Assembly (NCBI GenBank): GCA_025331565.1 | Contig: JAFREQ010000120.1 | Coordinates: 620,001-684,000 of the forward strand | Length of the DNA stretch: 64,000 bases | Origin: Holacanthus passer | Taxonomy: Eukaryota > Chordata > Actinopteri > Pomacanthidae | Direction: 5' to 3' | In this document: positions 25,901 to 39,300 of the stretch, in pieces | Numbering within the stretch: position 1 is the stretch's first letter | How the letters are laid out: each line of letters starts with the position of its first letter | The notes under the pieces: model-generated | The model's input: only the letters and a program-made list of their open reading frames with translations | What the model was told of the DNA's origin: nothing | Database searches by the model: none | Position numbers and translations under genes: made by a program

Positions 25901-28900
25901 GGCTGATAACTGAGGGCTGCAGAATGGCTTCAAGATCTACTTTAGGAGGTTGGAAGGCCAGTTTAATACATTCCTATAGACTGGGAGCTCACTTTACTTT
26001 GATCCAGTTGATCCTGAACAGCAGCCAACAGACACTTGGCTACACTGCACATCGCCTCAGGGAATCATCATCTTTAAAATGTTGCGGTGAAACAGACCTT
26101 GCCTGCATTATTTGCATAGTTTGGATTTAAATTCACCCCATTAAGGACCTGAGATCGGTTGATGATTCATGCTCTCCCCCTCTTTTAGATCATCATCTTT
26201 CAGATCATATATATTCTCTTCTTGAAAATGGATACAGTAGTTACAAATTGCCTAAAAGATAAATCACACACACACACTGCACCTGTAGCCTCAGATGAGT
26301 CTCACGAGTTGAGTTAAGACTGTGAGTAACCCTTGGCTTCCCTCCCCGACAGGAGGCCAGGAAGAAGACGGGTCCAGGCACAAACTGGAACGGTCTAATC
26401 ACTGTTTTGGAGGAAAATCCAAAAGGATGATGTAAGAAAGATGGGACGCAGAAGAAATGTAAACAAAGGCGGCAATGCATGATGCATTGGCTGCATCAAT
26501 AAACTCATACCTTTTGTTATTTTATAATGTGGGGCTGTAAGTGAATTTGAAGAATAAATTAATAAAGTGAGGACATCCATTTTTATGTATGTAAGATGTT
26601 TTTTTGCGCAGTTTCATCCAATACTGTTGATTTAAAGGTATTTTAGTGACTATATATCAGAGGGTAGCAGGTTTATTATAGGGCCTGCTACACAAAGTGT
26701 TGACTTGGCAGGTGCACATTCCTCCAGGGACAAGCCGGGAACCTTTAGGTAGTATTTAACACAGATGTTCAATCCTCCCTAACATATAACAAGCACAAGC
26801 ACCCTGTGTCTTCCTAGTACATGCATGGGAGTTGGAGTAAAAACACGCTAAGGTTCATGAGACCATGAAAAAGTGCAAATGAAAGGAATGTAAAAGATAA
26901 TATGGCTGTAAATAATGATTGATTACAGCTATGGATGATTTCAACATCGCAGTATTAAATATCTCAGGCAGGGAGAAGCATGTGACCTTGATATGTCAAA
27001 GGAAAATATTCAGGCCAAACTGAACTCTGCAAAGTAGTTTTGACAAGGGACTGCATATCACAGGCCTTCTGCTCCATTCAAGTTTTTGAAATGACTAAAC
27101 CTGTGTCATCAGTCCTATTTATGGTTTACTATCAAAAACAAAATACAAACTCTCTCCTAAACAGAATAAGTGTGTAGTTGGTGACCTTATGAAGTGTCTG
27201 TCTGTGAATACTACTGACGAGCAATGATTTTATGTCGTTATGATACACCTTCTAAAAACCTGCTGTGAACTTGTGTCAGATAGGATGCACTTTTAAAATA
27301 ACTTAGAGGTTGCCTTTGAACAGCTTCCTTACATGATGGTCTGAAGAAACCCTAACATCAGGGCTACCTGTGCAACAAAGGCATTCAAAATAATGGTAAC
27401 CAATCTTTCCACTGCAGGAAGTTAATGAAACATAGAGTAGTGAGTCAGAGGTTCAAGACTAAAAAAATATCAGTGTGACTTCTTACATTGTTGCTGACTC
27501 AAAGCTACTTACTTCAGTCACCTACAAACACCACATAAAATCTAGTCGGTCCCAATTTTTCCTTTATAACAATGTATATCCAAAAGGTCAGAGTTAGTAC
27601 AATAAACTGGAGCATCAGTATTTTAAACTACATTTCTTCAACACATACAGTAGTTTATGGTAAACCCCAGGATTACAGCTTGTTAAATTGTTGCTGTAGA
27701 ACAGGACTACAACGATGTGAGATATTATTCCAAGATAAAGCACAAGACACTGCCTTAATACCAAAAGAAAATAAAGTGATCTCCTCAACAATCTGCTTCG
27801 CAATACATCTTCAACTGTGTCCAAACTGAGAGCTCTTACAGACCGGTGACAAAGAGCAATCGTAGTTCATCCAGACTCCCAGATGGTGTCTACTTAATGC
27901 AAGACTTCCTTTGATACCAAGTAGACAGCTTAATATGATTCCTCGTATTCCCAGTGGTAAATCAAGAGGATGGATGTTTTTTAATGGTGATGGTCTACAG
28001 CTCAGATGCATTCTCAATGTGTCTGAAAAATCAACTAAATGCATGGAGTTTCAAAAACAAAAATCCTGAGAGATTAGATTAAGTGTATCCATTTTCATTT
28101 GCTCTGAAAATGGTCCAGGGGCCACATTTTTGGGGCGATGTTTCTGGACAATAGCAGCTGTTCACAGGAGGGAGGGGGGGTGTAGAAGAAATCATTACAG
28201 TGGGGCTCATCCAGGCTTTCAGTGGCAAAACAGTGAGGCGAGTAGTGTCACTTGCATAAGTCTAGTACATTATGTGACGTTTGATTTCATGGGTAAACAA
28301 ACTTTTCATCCGCCCTGAAACGGCTTCCAAATTGCCCACAGCATGTTCTCACTGGATATGTCTTTTGTAACCTCAATTCCAACTAATTATGCTTTCATTC
28401 AAGAAAATACTGCTTGTCAAAGCTGTGCTACTGATATCAGCTGCATCTCTCAGAGAAAACCCTGCCTAAATAGCACAAATAGTGTGTATGACTCAGATTT
28501 ATGTCAGCCTATTATATCTTTCCACTGACATTTATTAAGAGCCCTAAAAGACAATCGTATATAATATGAGAGTGGTTTAATCTTTCTTTTCCTCATTCCT
28601 TTCCGAATCCCTCAGTGGCAGATATGCTGCATTGAGAGATGGGGCACAGCTGCCATGTTGGCTGTGTGGACTAGCATAACACATAATGCTCTGGCTATCC
28701 TTTTTCTTTTTATAGACTGAGACCCGAGCCATGAACTCCACATCTTGTAATGAGCCAAAATAATATTTCATAATTAAAGGTTGTGGCTTTCCTCAAGATC
28801 TGCAACTGTGAGAAAGCGCAGTATTACAGTTCAAAGCTCCGAAAAATGGTCCCATGAATCAAGTGACAAAATAACTCTGAGAACAACCAGTTTGATGTCA

Positions 28901-31900
28901 TTTAGGGTATAATCATAGGTTTTTCTATTTCTGTATCCGGTGAAATCAAGTCTTAAGACTAAAGAAAGAATATAGATGCTGATCAGGTGATTCTCAAATG
29001 TCACAATGGTTGCTTCTCCAGACAAAAAGTCCTTTTTGTCCACTTGATAGATGGCTGCAAACTGTTGGGGCCTTATCCCCACCTCTCCACAACTCTGTGA
29101 CACCATTCAAGTCAAGGTCATATGATAGCCCTGCAGGACTCTTTCCTTTCTAAAGGCTGTCCACCTTGGTCCTGCTGCTTTGAAATCAAACTTGCCATTG
29201 TTATTTTTACTGCCCATGACAAGGACAAAGGGACTGGGCAGCGGGGACACACACACAGCTTGTAATGCAATAGGGCTGGGAATTCCTCTTTAATTTCAAT
29301 GCTATACTTGATCTCTGGGCTGCATGACTGACCACCTTATTATCTATAGCGACAGGAGCTTATCAATACAGAACTCGCTGGGTCCACAGACCAAAGACAA
29401 ACACTTCCTTTATGCAGGATGTCCCCTCTGGGCATGAGACACGCAGCGCAGGCCAACCAGCTAAATTCCACAACTGAAAGGGTGGGAGCCTGAAAATCAT
29501 TTCTAAACAGTCAAATTAGTCTAACAAAATAGTAAAACTGAAGGAGGAAAAATTCACTTCTTCTACAGAGCTTTCTCCAGCATCTTAATTGCAATGAGTA
29601 AAAACTGCACACAAACTGAATTACAGGCTTAAATAGTGAGACATATTCAGGAGCTTTGGAAAGAAGATAAGATACAACACTCTTCCTCAGTCTAAAATAA
29701 GTATAATGCTCATGCTCTATAGTTGTTGTAAGTTGTCAGATGTCTTTGTCACCTCAAAGTCAAGAACAGTTCCCTTTGCAAAAGCCCTTGATGGATTAGA
29801 CACAACTTTTCTGTCATTTTTTAACACCCTGTCAAAAAATGATCCAGGAAGATTGCACGGCCAAGTGTACAGCTGCAAAAGGTTGTTAAAAACAGATAGA
29901 TTTTAGTGAAGGAAATTTGGTGCAAATTAAAATTTAACACCTTGCTCACACCATCACTCAACTTGACCACACCTGATAAGTTTACTCATTCTGAAAACAT
30001 AGTGAAATACCTCCATGCAGTGTGCACAAGCTTAAATTATGTAACTGGGATTACTGGTGCCAAGTCTATATGTTTTTTTTAACACATTGTTGTACATTTA
30101 CATTTTGATGATTCCTAACACACATTTTCATCATTTTAAGCCATTGTAAAGTTTCTCCCATTATATACTGGCACATAAATGAGTCCTTTCTGAGACAACT
30201 GTTTAATGCTTCTTTGTTCAGAAAGTCTGACAGGTTGAATGTGACTCCCCTCAGTTTGTTCTTTACTACTGACATAACAAACTGACTTCTGTGATAGGCC
30301 TGCTGCTTGGGAATGAGCTGAGAGCAAACATACTCATTCTCTCTTTATGGCAGGGTACTTTGCCAGGTGCATTGTTTTAATGAAGTTCCCTCTTGTTGCT
30401 GAGTGAGTGATGGCTTTACCGATAAAATAAGAAACATATTTATTAGCTTCTTAAGGGCAGTGAATATTTACTTTCAGGGTTCTTTGTGTTCTTTAGTCGT
30501 TTAAAAAACAATTTGTTTCTAAATAAAAGTGATTCAGCAACACCTGATGATGGTGAAATACATTATCATCATCAATCACCATGTCTCTCGTGTAATTTCT
30601 TTGTAACCACTTGTTATTCACTGCTGATTAAATGATATCATCTCATGCAATAAGTCTAACATACTTCATCACATTTGTTAAGTGAATGTGGTTTGGTTGA
30701 CAGGATACATTTTTAAATATTCAAAAAAAAAAATTCAAACTTTCCGAACAAGCCGCATTTAGGCAGTTTTGGTAATCATGCCTGGTCAATGTGATATTTT
30801 TATTCACCTTCTTCTAGAGATTTTAGACACTGCTAGACTCAGTTTTAAAATTATATATGCAGCACACGTTTCAGACACATTTTATTCCAATCTATTGAAT
30901 CCAAATTGGGAGTAAAATTGCGATTTAAAGCTAAATGTTATCACCCAAAATTTCCACTACAATGGTTCATTGTATTACAGCACTACATTTTGTAGCAAAT
31001 GTTATTATATTATATAATGCTATATTTTTCTATAAAGAATATTCATCAGTCATGTCATCAGTAACAGGCTTGCAGAATGAAATTAAACTTGGAGGGTTAG
31101 TTAGTAGTTTTTGGTGCAGATTTGGTTAGAAGTGAAGAATTTTTTGCCGATATCTTAACATTGCAAGATGAGGCATTTCTGAACATTTCTACTGTTTTCT
31201 CATGAACTGCTCCATTTACGTGAGGAAAAATAAAATTTGGCATATGTATCCCATGATACTGTGTCACTATTTTATTTATTCAGTCTATATCACAGCTACG
31301 ATCTCTGTGTGTGTATCACTTTTAGCTAAATAAGTGTCAGTAAATTAGGCTCAATGTTTCATGAATAACTGCTTCTGTTTGTGATCACTCATTACTTTAA
31401 CATTACTTTTATATGTTGCAATTCCACACTGATACCATCAGAGCCTCTCAACAAACAACTGAAAACAAACAGGGAGCAGGGTGGGAGGTGGCAGCACACC
31501 TTCAGTTTCAGATGTGAACCTCAACAATGGACACCCTCAGGCATCCTGCGCAGGTGTGACCTGGATTTGATAAAAACTTAACTTCTTACCCAGTGCAAAT
31601 AAAGCCAAAGCTGCCCAGGTGCAGCTTTTGTTTGTGTGTGACTTTTGGCAGTGAAGCAGCTTTCGCAACAGGGCCGGGGAAGTAAAAGCACAATGAAGGC
31701 AAGGCACTGACAGCTTTACAAGTTCAGTTGATCAGAAAGATAGTGGAGGGCTCCTTCTATAGACCAAAAACTGAGTGCAGGAGAAAAAACTAGAGGGAAA
31801 TAATGCATCAAAGTCACTGTTTTGAATTCAAAACAGGCTTCCCTTGCCAGTATTCCTTTGCTTCTATCCTAAAGACAGGGAAAGAGGAGGGGGCAGGGAA

Positions 31901-33900
31901 CGCTCACAAAGGGAAGATGAGCTCTGTTCATCAAGAGTCATGTCTGCTATCAATCTTTTGTAATGCCATTCAGGGCAGGACGGAAGAGGCAGAATAACCT
32001 AACAAGTGTATTAACTGACAGGTGTAATTTCAACCTGACTTGAAAGGCTGAGCGTGACATGAAAGGAGGACAAAAGAGCGACCCCTCTGATGAATGAGAC
32101 GGAAGATGACAATGAAAATGTCATCCATTTAAAGGAGAGCCAATAACTCAACTTTAAGTATTTTCTTTTCCCCGTCCATTGTGCACCTGAAACGGATGAT
32201 TTTCTGTGTCCTAACAGTCCTTCACAACAATGATGAAACCCTTTATGATAAATTAAGTAGGTGATACTTGAGACTGTCAACAAACACTGGTTGACTTAAC
32301 AATAAAGACAGTAAAAATTAAAAGTAAAATAAAGCAAATTAAGCAATTTGTGTTAGATTTAGATTTTAAATGAGTTTTAAAAAATACTTGACAATGAAGG
32401 AAGACTGGCTGATCTGTATTTTACAAAGCTGGTGGGTCTGTTAAAGTATGGTTCATAGAATAACTTAAATGCCTAAAATACCAATAATGTGCAAACATAA
32501 AAAATGATGGAAAAGAGTGAAAAACGTGAAGGACAAGGACTGCTTTGCATTAGAGTTCAGTAAGAAGGTGTAGATATGAGGACCTGGAATGTGTTAGTAG
32601 GACTGATCCTCAGGTTTGAGGAGCGTGGCAGATAGGAGCTCGAGTCATGTGTTTCAAAAGGCCTTTAGAAAGCTCACAGTGAACAGCGTGAAAGATACCT
32701 CACGACGCTGGGTGGTCTTATTATTGAACCTTATCAAAGATTAACATGGGCAATTTGACACTTTCAGAAAGAGGATTTTAGGTGCAACAGAAAGCAGAGG
32801 GAGGAAATCCAAACCACATCCAGCTTCTTCATACTGCATAATTGTTGCACAATTTTTAGCAGATGTCTGTATGAAAACACAGCGTGTGTAACATATGTGT
32901 CAATAGCACAGGGATCAATGCATACCAGTAAATTATAAAGCCATGTATGAAAAAAAATATACAAAAAATATACATACAGTGCAATATGAAGTTAGAGAAT
33001 GTATGAAACAAGGAACAACACATGTTTTATTGTATGTCCACACATGTGCAAATGTTGTCTGGAATACATCTGTGTAATGTAAATATACCAATGAGGTCAA
33101 GCCTTGTCGAACTGTATAAAGATTACCTGTTACTTAAACAGTTTCAAAGACCAGAGGTATTAAGCGCACAAATGTGGGTTCAATTTTAAACAGAGCGGGG
33201 CTCAAAGGAAAATAAACATCTTCCTGATCGGATTTTTCAGCAAAGGAAGCTCTTAAGAGATGAAAAATAAGAAGAGGTGGGAAAACATAATGTCAGCAAA
33301 ACAATGTTGGTAATACACAACATGATATTTTGCTTGTTTTTATTCTGGCTCTCCTTTCTGTATACAGGAAGAGATATTTTAAATCACTTAATTTTTCACT
33401 GGGGGTTTCTTTGAAAGGAAAAAGCTGTAGTTATATCTCTCAAATGGCCGAAGTTATGGAGGGCTGAAAGAAAGAAGAGGGGGGCTTTTGCATGGTACTG
33501 TTTACACAGTGAACATCCAGTGGGAAAACTTCTGGTGTTACTACCTCTGCTCCCCTCCATGCACTTCAAGTGATCTCATAATTGCAAAGCCCACAGGGGC
33601 AGGTAAATGGAGGTCAAACAAAACTCTCTTTTTCGTGCTCCAGCATCTCATAAGTGAATCATTTGAAGTTTATCAACACTAACACGCCCGCAGAATGATG
33701 CTACATGTGCAAATACAATCCCTCAAATGGTACATATTCCATCCATCATATACTGTAAGTACTGACAGAGAATTGTCTTAAAAGTAATGTTTGTATGAAA
33801 AATAGTCAGCTTCGTGGTCAGAGGTTAAAATCTCTCCCTGGTGCATCGAAGTTTAATTAGGCATGCAGACTTTGACTATGAATCAAGAACACTTCACTGA
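19970..33900. other. Intron 3 of cfap299: no exon recognised
   Basis: I searched this 14-kb stretch by eye for the missing cfap299 exons and found none. It holds short microsatellites ((GT)n near 23,690 and (CA)n near 26,267), an approximately 18-base T run near 24,250, and GC-richer patches at about 21,470-21,820, 22,300-22,620 and 29,230-29,480 that could be conserved noncoding elements. The largest open frame (25,327-25,752, minus, 141 codons) has no recognisable domain. Confidence 0.45.
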
Positions 33901-33929
33901 AAGGCTCACTTAACAGTGAGAGCTTGACT

Positions 33930-34930
33930 TCCAACGGGACAGATGTCAGAGAGACAGAAGTTGGACAAGGCCAGAACGTCCTGATCAGATGCCCAAACCC
34001 CCTCAATGAAGGAGCATCAGTTCTACCACAAGGTCCCACCAGATGTCTGAGCTCCTGTCTCAGTTCATCTTGTGAAGAAAATGATTTTGGCTGCTTGTAT
34101 TTACCATAGTTGAGGGTTGGAGCATAGATAGACTGGTAAATTGAGAGCTGGGCCTAAAGGGGAAGCTCCACCATCATCATGGAAGACAATACGATGCCTT
34201 CATCACTGTCAACGCCTTTTGATCTCATGCTGCATTTTACCCTCGCTCTTGAACGACAGCTAAAAATAATTGAACTCCTTCAATTCGGGCAGCAACTCAG
34301 TCCAAAACCAAAGGGAGCATTTTCTGACCATTTTCTGGCAGAGTACCTCCGACTTAAGGAGGTGTAGACTTTCATTCCAACTGCTTCACACTCTGTTGCA
34401 AGCTGCCTCAATGTGTGCTGGAGGTCACGGTCTGATGAAGCCTACCAGACACTCTGTACTCATCAGCTGCACCTGGAGATTCTGTCCATGGAAGTTATAA
34501 ACAGCATCTGTGATGAGGCCTTCGCGGGGCTCAACTGCAACTGCCCAGTTGTAGAGAATATGGGCACAGCTCTCACTGCAGATAAACAAGGACCGGATAA
34601 GGAGCTGTCACGACACTCTATTTTCCCACTGTACCTCCCACAGGAAACTCTATCTTAAGACTTCTCCTAGTCCACAAAGCAAATGTAATCAGTCAATGGG
34701 CAAACTCCCATCTTCCAGGGAACATTAAAGTGGTGTGGCAACTAAGACAGTATCCAGAGCCTTCAGCATTTCAGGCAAAATCTGATACATTCCTGCCACG
34801 TTACCACTGCAAAGCCTTTAGATAACCTCAGTGATTTCTGCCAGAGAGATGGGCAAGGAAGTCCTCATGTCTGAATACTCAGACAGGCATCTACTCGGCA
34901 ACTGTGTAACATGCTGTGCGTAGACATGAG
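33930..34930 (-). mobile_element. Decayed CR1/Rex1-like LINE fragment (reverse transcriptase)
   Basis: The minus strand carries the remains of a non-LTR reverse transcriptase and C-terminal region. Recognisable blocks in order are: ATCACTGAGGT and CTGAAGGCTCTGGAT (about 34,740-34,860), GGGAGTTTGCCCA and TTTGTGGACT (about 34,670-34,710), ATGGACAGAATC (near 34,480), GCAACAGAGTGTGAAGCAGT (near 34,395), and GGGCATCTGATCAGGA (near 33,985), coding the common 'GHLIR' segment. In-frame stops and deletions are frequent, and the middle of the polymerase is missing. The exact family name is uncertain. It sits about 600 bp downstream of cfap299 exon 3, on the same strand. Confidence 0.72.
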
Positions 34931-34934
34931 CCCA

Positions 34935-35520
34935 AATATGCTATGTCTGGTTGGACGCATTTATATCACTCTCACCCTTTCAGCCATGGATGTAGAAACT
35001 ATAAATTGTGTCAAACACTTAATCCGTATTAATACTATTTATGTCTTATAACAAGTGCTAGTATTCAATAACTGTAAAATTTACATTTTAAAGCCATTTA
35101 GAAAATAAGGCTGATATTGATACTAATCATGTAGTTTGTGTTGTGAAAATTCAAAGGTTTGTTGTGCAAGGTTAGATAGATTAAATAAATAGAAACTGTG
35201 GGAATCCAGAGTCATAAACACTCCTCAGATTGGGAATACCGCTTCAGGCTTGTATCCAAGCTCCTCACATGAGTCCCCTCAAGAAACTACCTTGGTGATT
35301 TAATCTGAAGCACACTAAGGACCAGGTAGTTGGAAAAAGGTATTTTGGTAAACAGGGTTTTATGGATGGGAGAGCAGCAGCGGCTGGGTATTCAGGGAGG
35401 GACGGGGGGGGCATTTCCAGTCAACTTGACACAGTATGGATTTTGTTCCCATCCTAATGGAATTGCAGAAATATTTGAGGGGAATCCCATTACGTAGCAA
35501 TTGGAGTGCTGTAATAATGT
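34935..35520. other. Start of cfap299 intron 3
   Basis: Between the LINE fragment and exon 3 there is AT-rich DNA with a G8 run at about 35,403. No further gene or repeat was recognised. The intron's donor site GTGAGT (minus) lies at 35,521-35,526. Confidence 0.6.
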
Positions 35521-35526
35521 ACTCAC

Positions 35527-35617
35527 AGTCATTTTCCCACTGCGGTTGGCCTCCTCTCGCTCTGCCAGGGCTTTCAGGAAGTTATCTTTGAGTTCTTTTC
35601 CTGCACTTGCCAGTGTC
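35527..35617 (-). CDS. cfap299: cfap299 exon 3 (cilia and flagella associated protein 299)
   Basis: This 91-bp exon encodes TLASAGKELKDNFLKALAER followed by EEANRSGKMT. It closely matches the central conserved part of vertebrate CFAP299 (C4orf22), recognised from the pattern SAGK-L-DNFL-AL-RE--NRSGK. Its splice sites are strong: a pyrimidine-rich acceptor ending TTTTCCAG (35,618-35,625) and the donor GTGAGT (35,521-35,526). The first base completes the codon split by intron 2 (AT|G, Met), and the exon ends in phase 0. CFAP299 is a conserved cytoplasmic/ciliary protein of about 230 residues whose biochemical role is not settled. This exon supplies residues 84-114; the rest of the protein must lie further left, outside what I could find. 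Confidence 0.93.
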
Positions 35618-36309
35618 CTGGAAAAGACAACACTCAAACGGTTTGAAATGTTTCTCTTAACCTGAAAAAAAAGTCACATGAAGCCTTAAAGGTTCTTTAT
35701 GGAAGCTTTTCACCCTTGTACATACTGTAGTTTTAGAGTACTCTGGCCTGTCTCTGCGCAAACATTAACAATCAACTGATATTACTAATATTCTTTGTTG
35801 AAATTGAGTCAAACTGTTATTTTATTTTGTTTTTCTACTTTGACATAGTGGAGTTAGAGGTATTATACCTGATACCTTTCCATATCTCCATGATTTTCTT
35901 GACTACTTGTAAGCATAATGTAAGTATAATACAACCAGGGCTTCGTAAAATATTCAAATATATTTTATTTAATCATTTAATATGCAAGACTTACAAGAAA
36001 TCAAAGCTATGAGGTAGACTAAAGCCAGCATTTAGTATGTCAGTGCACAGCGCTTCACCAAAGTTGCCAAGCTCCCACAACACTCCCAAATACTCCACAT
36101 ACCATTACTTAACAAAAATGATCATAAATATTCTTGATAAGCAAATGTTTTTTATCCTGAGAGAAATATGAAAAGTACAAAAAAATGATGAAGAATGTCA
36201 GAATGTCACAGCTGCCTTTGCTAATTTCAGTATGCAGAGCAACATTAATCATATCAGAGTTTAATGACTTTATATGACACTGCGGCAGCTTTCTACACTT
36301 TGGCTGGCC

Positions 36310-36325
36310 TGTTTCCATGGAAACA
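36310..36325. promoter_or_regulatory. Symmetric X-box-like palindrome in cfap299 intron 2
   Basis: TGTTTCCATGGAAACA is a perfect 16-bp palindrome. Its core GTTTCC-AT-GGAAAC fits the RFX X-box consensus RYYNYY-N(1-3)-RRNRAC exactly, with a 2-nt spacer. RFX factors drive ciliary genes, and this one sits about 0.7 kb upstream of exon 3 of a ciliary gene. The motif is short, so function is inference only. Confidence 0.4.
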
Positions 36326-36329
36326 TGGT

Positions 36330-39300
36330 TTTGGCCCACACTAATGTAGCCACACCTGAAACAACATTGGCACTAATATTTGAACAGTTAACACTGCAGT
36401 ACGAGCAACAGAACTCTGGCACGCATCCAGGATTGACTGTGCAAAACATTCATCAGGTCCACACCGAGTTAACATCTTAGAGGCAGTAAACAGGTCATTG
36501 GTAACCTCTCAGTTGTGGTTAAGAGTGCAGAAGAAGAAAGGCAGTGAAAAAAATATAGAAAGGCCAGTCATTAAATCAAAGTTGCAGTACAGAGGAAAAT
36601 ACATAGAACACCACTGTTTCTATCTGAAAGGATAATTTGCACTGAAGATTCTTGATTTTACATTTTTACATGTGTCCAATCCTTTATCTCTCTTTCAAGT
36701 ATTTTAACCATAACTTGAGGCTGAACTATATGAGCGATGACTTTATTTTCAACTAATTTAAAACATCAAGATTCAACTTTACATTCAGTTAGTTTAATCC
36801 TTCATATATTTATTTTATCTGATGAGTGTCTGGTGTATTTGCAGTTATGTTGTGCCCTTTTCCTAACAACTACAGATGCTGGACCAACTGACCTACTTGC
36901 TTGAGGTGGGTGTTGATGAGCATTAAGTGCCTTACTCAATAATACATTAACTAACAAACAACAGAAAGAGTGCCGGCTAACACTTGCAATTCTTTGATAT
37001 TAGTGCTGCTACCGTTCCTTCTTTCAGTTTCAGTACCAGTACCAAAACAATACTCATTTGATACCTTACTCTCAGAAGCATGTTCTACAAAAGCCCTTTT
37101 TTGAATTTAACAAATGAATTACACAGTCTGTGCAATAACGCTGTGAAAAGACTTTAAGCAAATTAAATCTAATTTGCACAACTGTGATCTGATCAGAGGA
37201 AAAGTAAACAATATTATGAATCTGATCAGATATTGAATATCAGGTTTTGAGGCTTGCTGCTATGGACACATTTACTCTGTACTAAAATAGTATTGATGTT
37301 CAACGCTAAGCCCTTCACAGAAGTTGTGAGAAGGAAGTAATAATCCCAAACTTCCCTGCAAACACCTGCGAGTTTGAACCAGCAATGACATGGTTATAAA
37401 TCTGTTTCTTTCATCTTTATGTTACTGCGGAATATCCAAAACTGCTGAATCCAGTTCTGTCTGCTTCACCGTCCAAAGAGTAGACAAGTTCAGTTATATT
37501 CTACATTAATGGTTCCTCAAATCCACTTTCCATCCCCAAAGCACTTTAAAAAGCCACAACAAGCACGGACGAATGCCAAAGCCAATTTCTGCTCTCATCC
37601 TAGCTTAACATTACAGTAAAAGAGAACAGGATTCGAATGTTTAAATTTACTAGAATTTGGAAAAGGATTGTAATTTATACTAGTCTTTTGGCCCATGCCC
37701 CATAATGAAAGTCTTAGAGGAATCACACAGTGGTAAAAGTGCACAGACAGCACATATTTGGAGGCTAGAACCTCACTCCATCTTCTGAGTGAGTGAAGGA
37801 TTGCTGCTGGGTCATGGGGGCCGAGGCCCCAAAGTAAACACAGGTGTTGAGGAGGCAAGTGACTGGGGTTACCCCATCCAGTAGCTAAAGCAACACACAC
37901 AGTCACGGAGAGTGAATAATACTTCAGCAAAACATATGGACCACTGCAAGTTTGAGTTTCACGTCAATTAACAAATTTCTTATCAAGCCTCATTTAGGAG
38001 GGATAACAAGAATTTCACTATTAAATGACGGTTATTAGTGGCTAATGACTAGGTATTAAGCTAACTGTGATCTAGCCGTGTGTTTTAAGTGTCTTGTTTT
38101 TGGATTGTGGTCAAGGCAGGTGGGCTCTGGAATTAGCAGAAAAGAAGTGAGGGAGGGATGTGAACAGTCATCATCTGACTTGTTAAAATAAGGACATCAG
38201 TCTAAGAGATATGAAATTACTTCTTCAAATTATATGTTCTGTTGTGCCAGTTAAAAGGGGGAAACACTACAAAACAACATAAATCTAAATTTAGAAGCTC
38301 CCAGTGTCAATATCTGCTTCTTGGATACTTTCTAGCTTCCTGAACTCTGGTTTCAAGATCCAGAGCTGCTGGACTGGCTCCATTCAAAACAATGAGTGGG
38401 CTGCGTTTTTTTCATGCAGGGCTCGAGACGTGGCCTTACGGAGGAGGTTAGCATGGATAGGCATGCAAATCGTGTGACTTCAAAACCTGAGACTGCAATT
38501 CACGTCAAGTCCGCAGCTAGCAATGTTGGCCTCTTTTATACTTTATAAAAGCTGATCACTTCTTCCAATAAATCAAACCTCAATCATCAATTGCAGATCA
38601 GAAAATGCTAACTAGACATTTTTGGAAGCATATAGTAGATACAGCTCCGTTTTGGAAGACAGTGACAATCTATTTTGGTTATTTAGGTATGACGTGTAGT
38701 TGGATTTTTGCTTAAGAAAATTGACCAAGTAGCTTTTGAAATTATGAGGCACTACAATTTTGTGCAGCACAGATCACTTTAGCGGTTATAAAAAATATTA
38801 CCACCCTAAAGTTTTAGGTATTAACATGTATCTTAAAATCCATGTCATCACTAAGCTATAGAAAAAGATGCTCAGAACCAATACCTCGTAACACTAGCTA
38901 TTAATAATAATTCAAATGCATCCTCCTGTCCAAGTCAGTCAGTCACATGACCACCTGCCAAATTATTTCACAAATTATATAACTATAGTGTGAAAATGTC
39001 ACACAACCAGAAACTGAATTAAAAATCAATCAATGTGTCTCTTGGTTATCAAAAAACACCTGTTCACTGTGTTATAAACTAGAGTTTATGTAACGCTTTG
39101 TCTACCTCTGTTGGGGGTGAACAGCTGTTCATGCACTTCTATCCTCCGAGTGTGTTTACACATGTATAAACATAGCATGACAGTGAAATGTACTCAGCCA
39201 TACCAAAACCCGGGGGCCTTCTTCCTGGACCATGAGCCTTCGAAACTGATGTTTTAAACTATTTATTCTCAGTGATAATACTGTAGTATCTACATTATCT

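Noticed and set aside
37595..37930. 111-codon minus-strand frame with a compact hydrophobic centre
   Set aside because: Looks a little like a repeat-derived peptide but matches nothing I can name.
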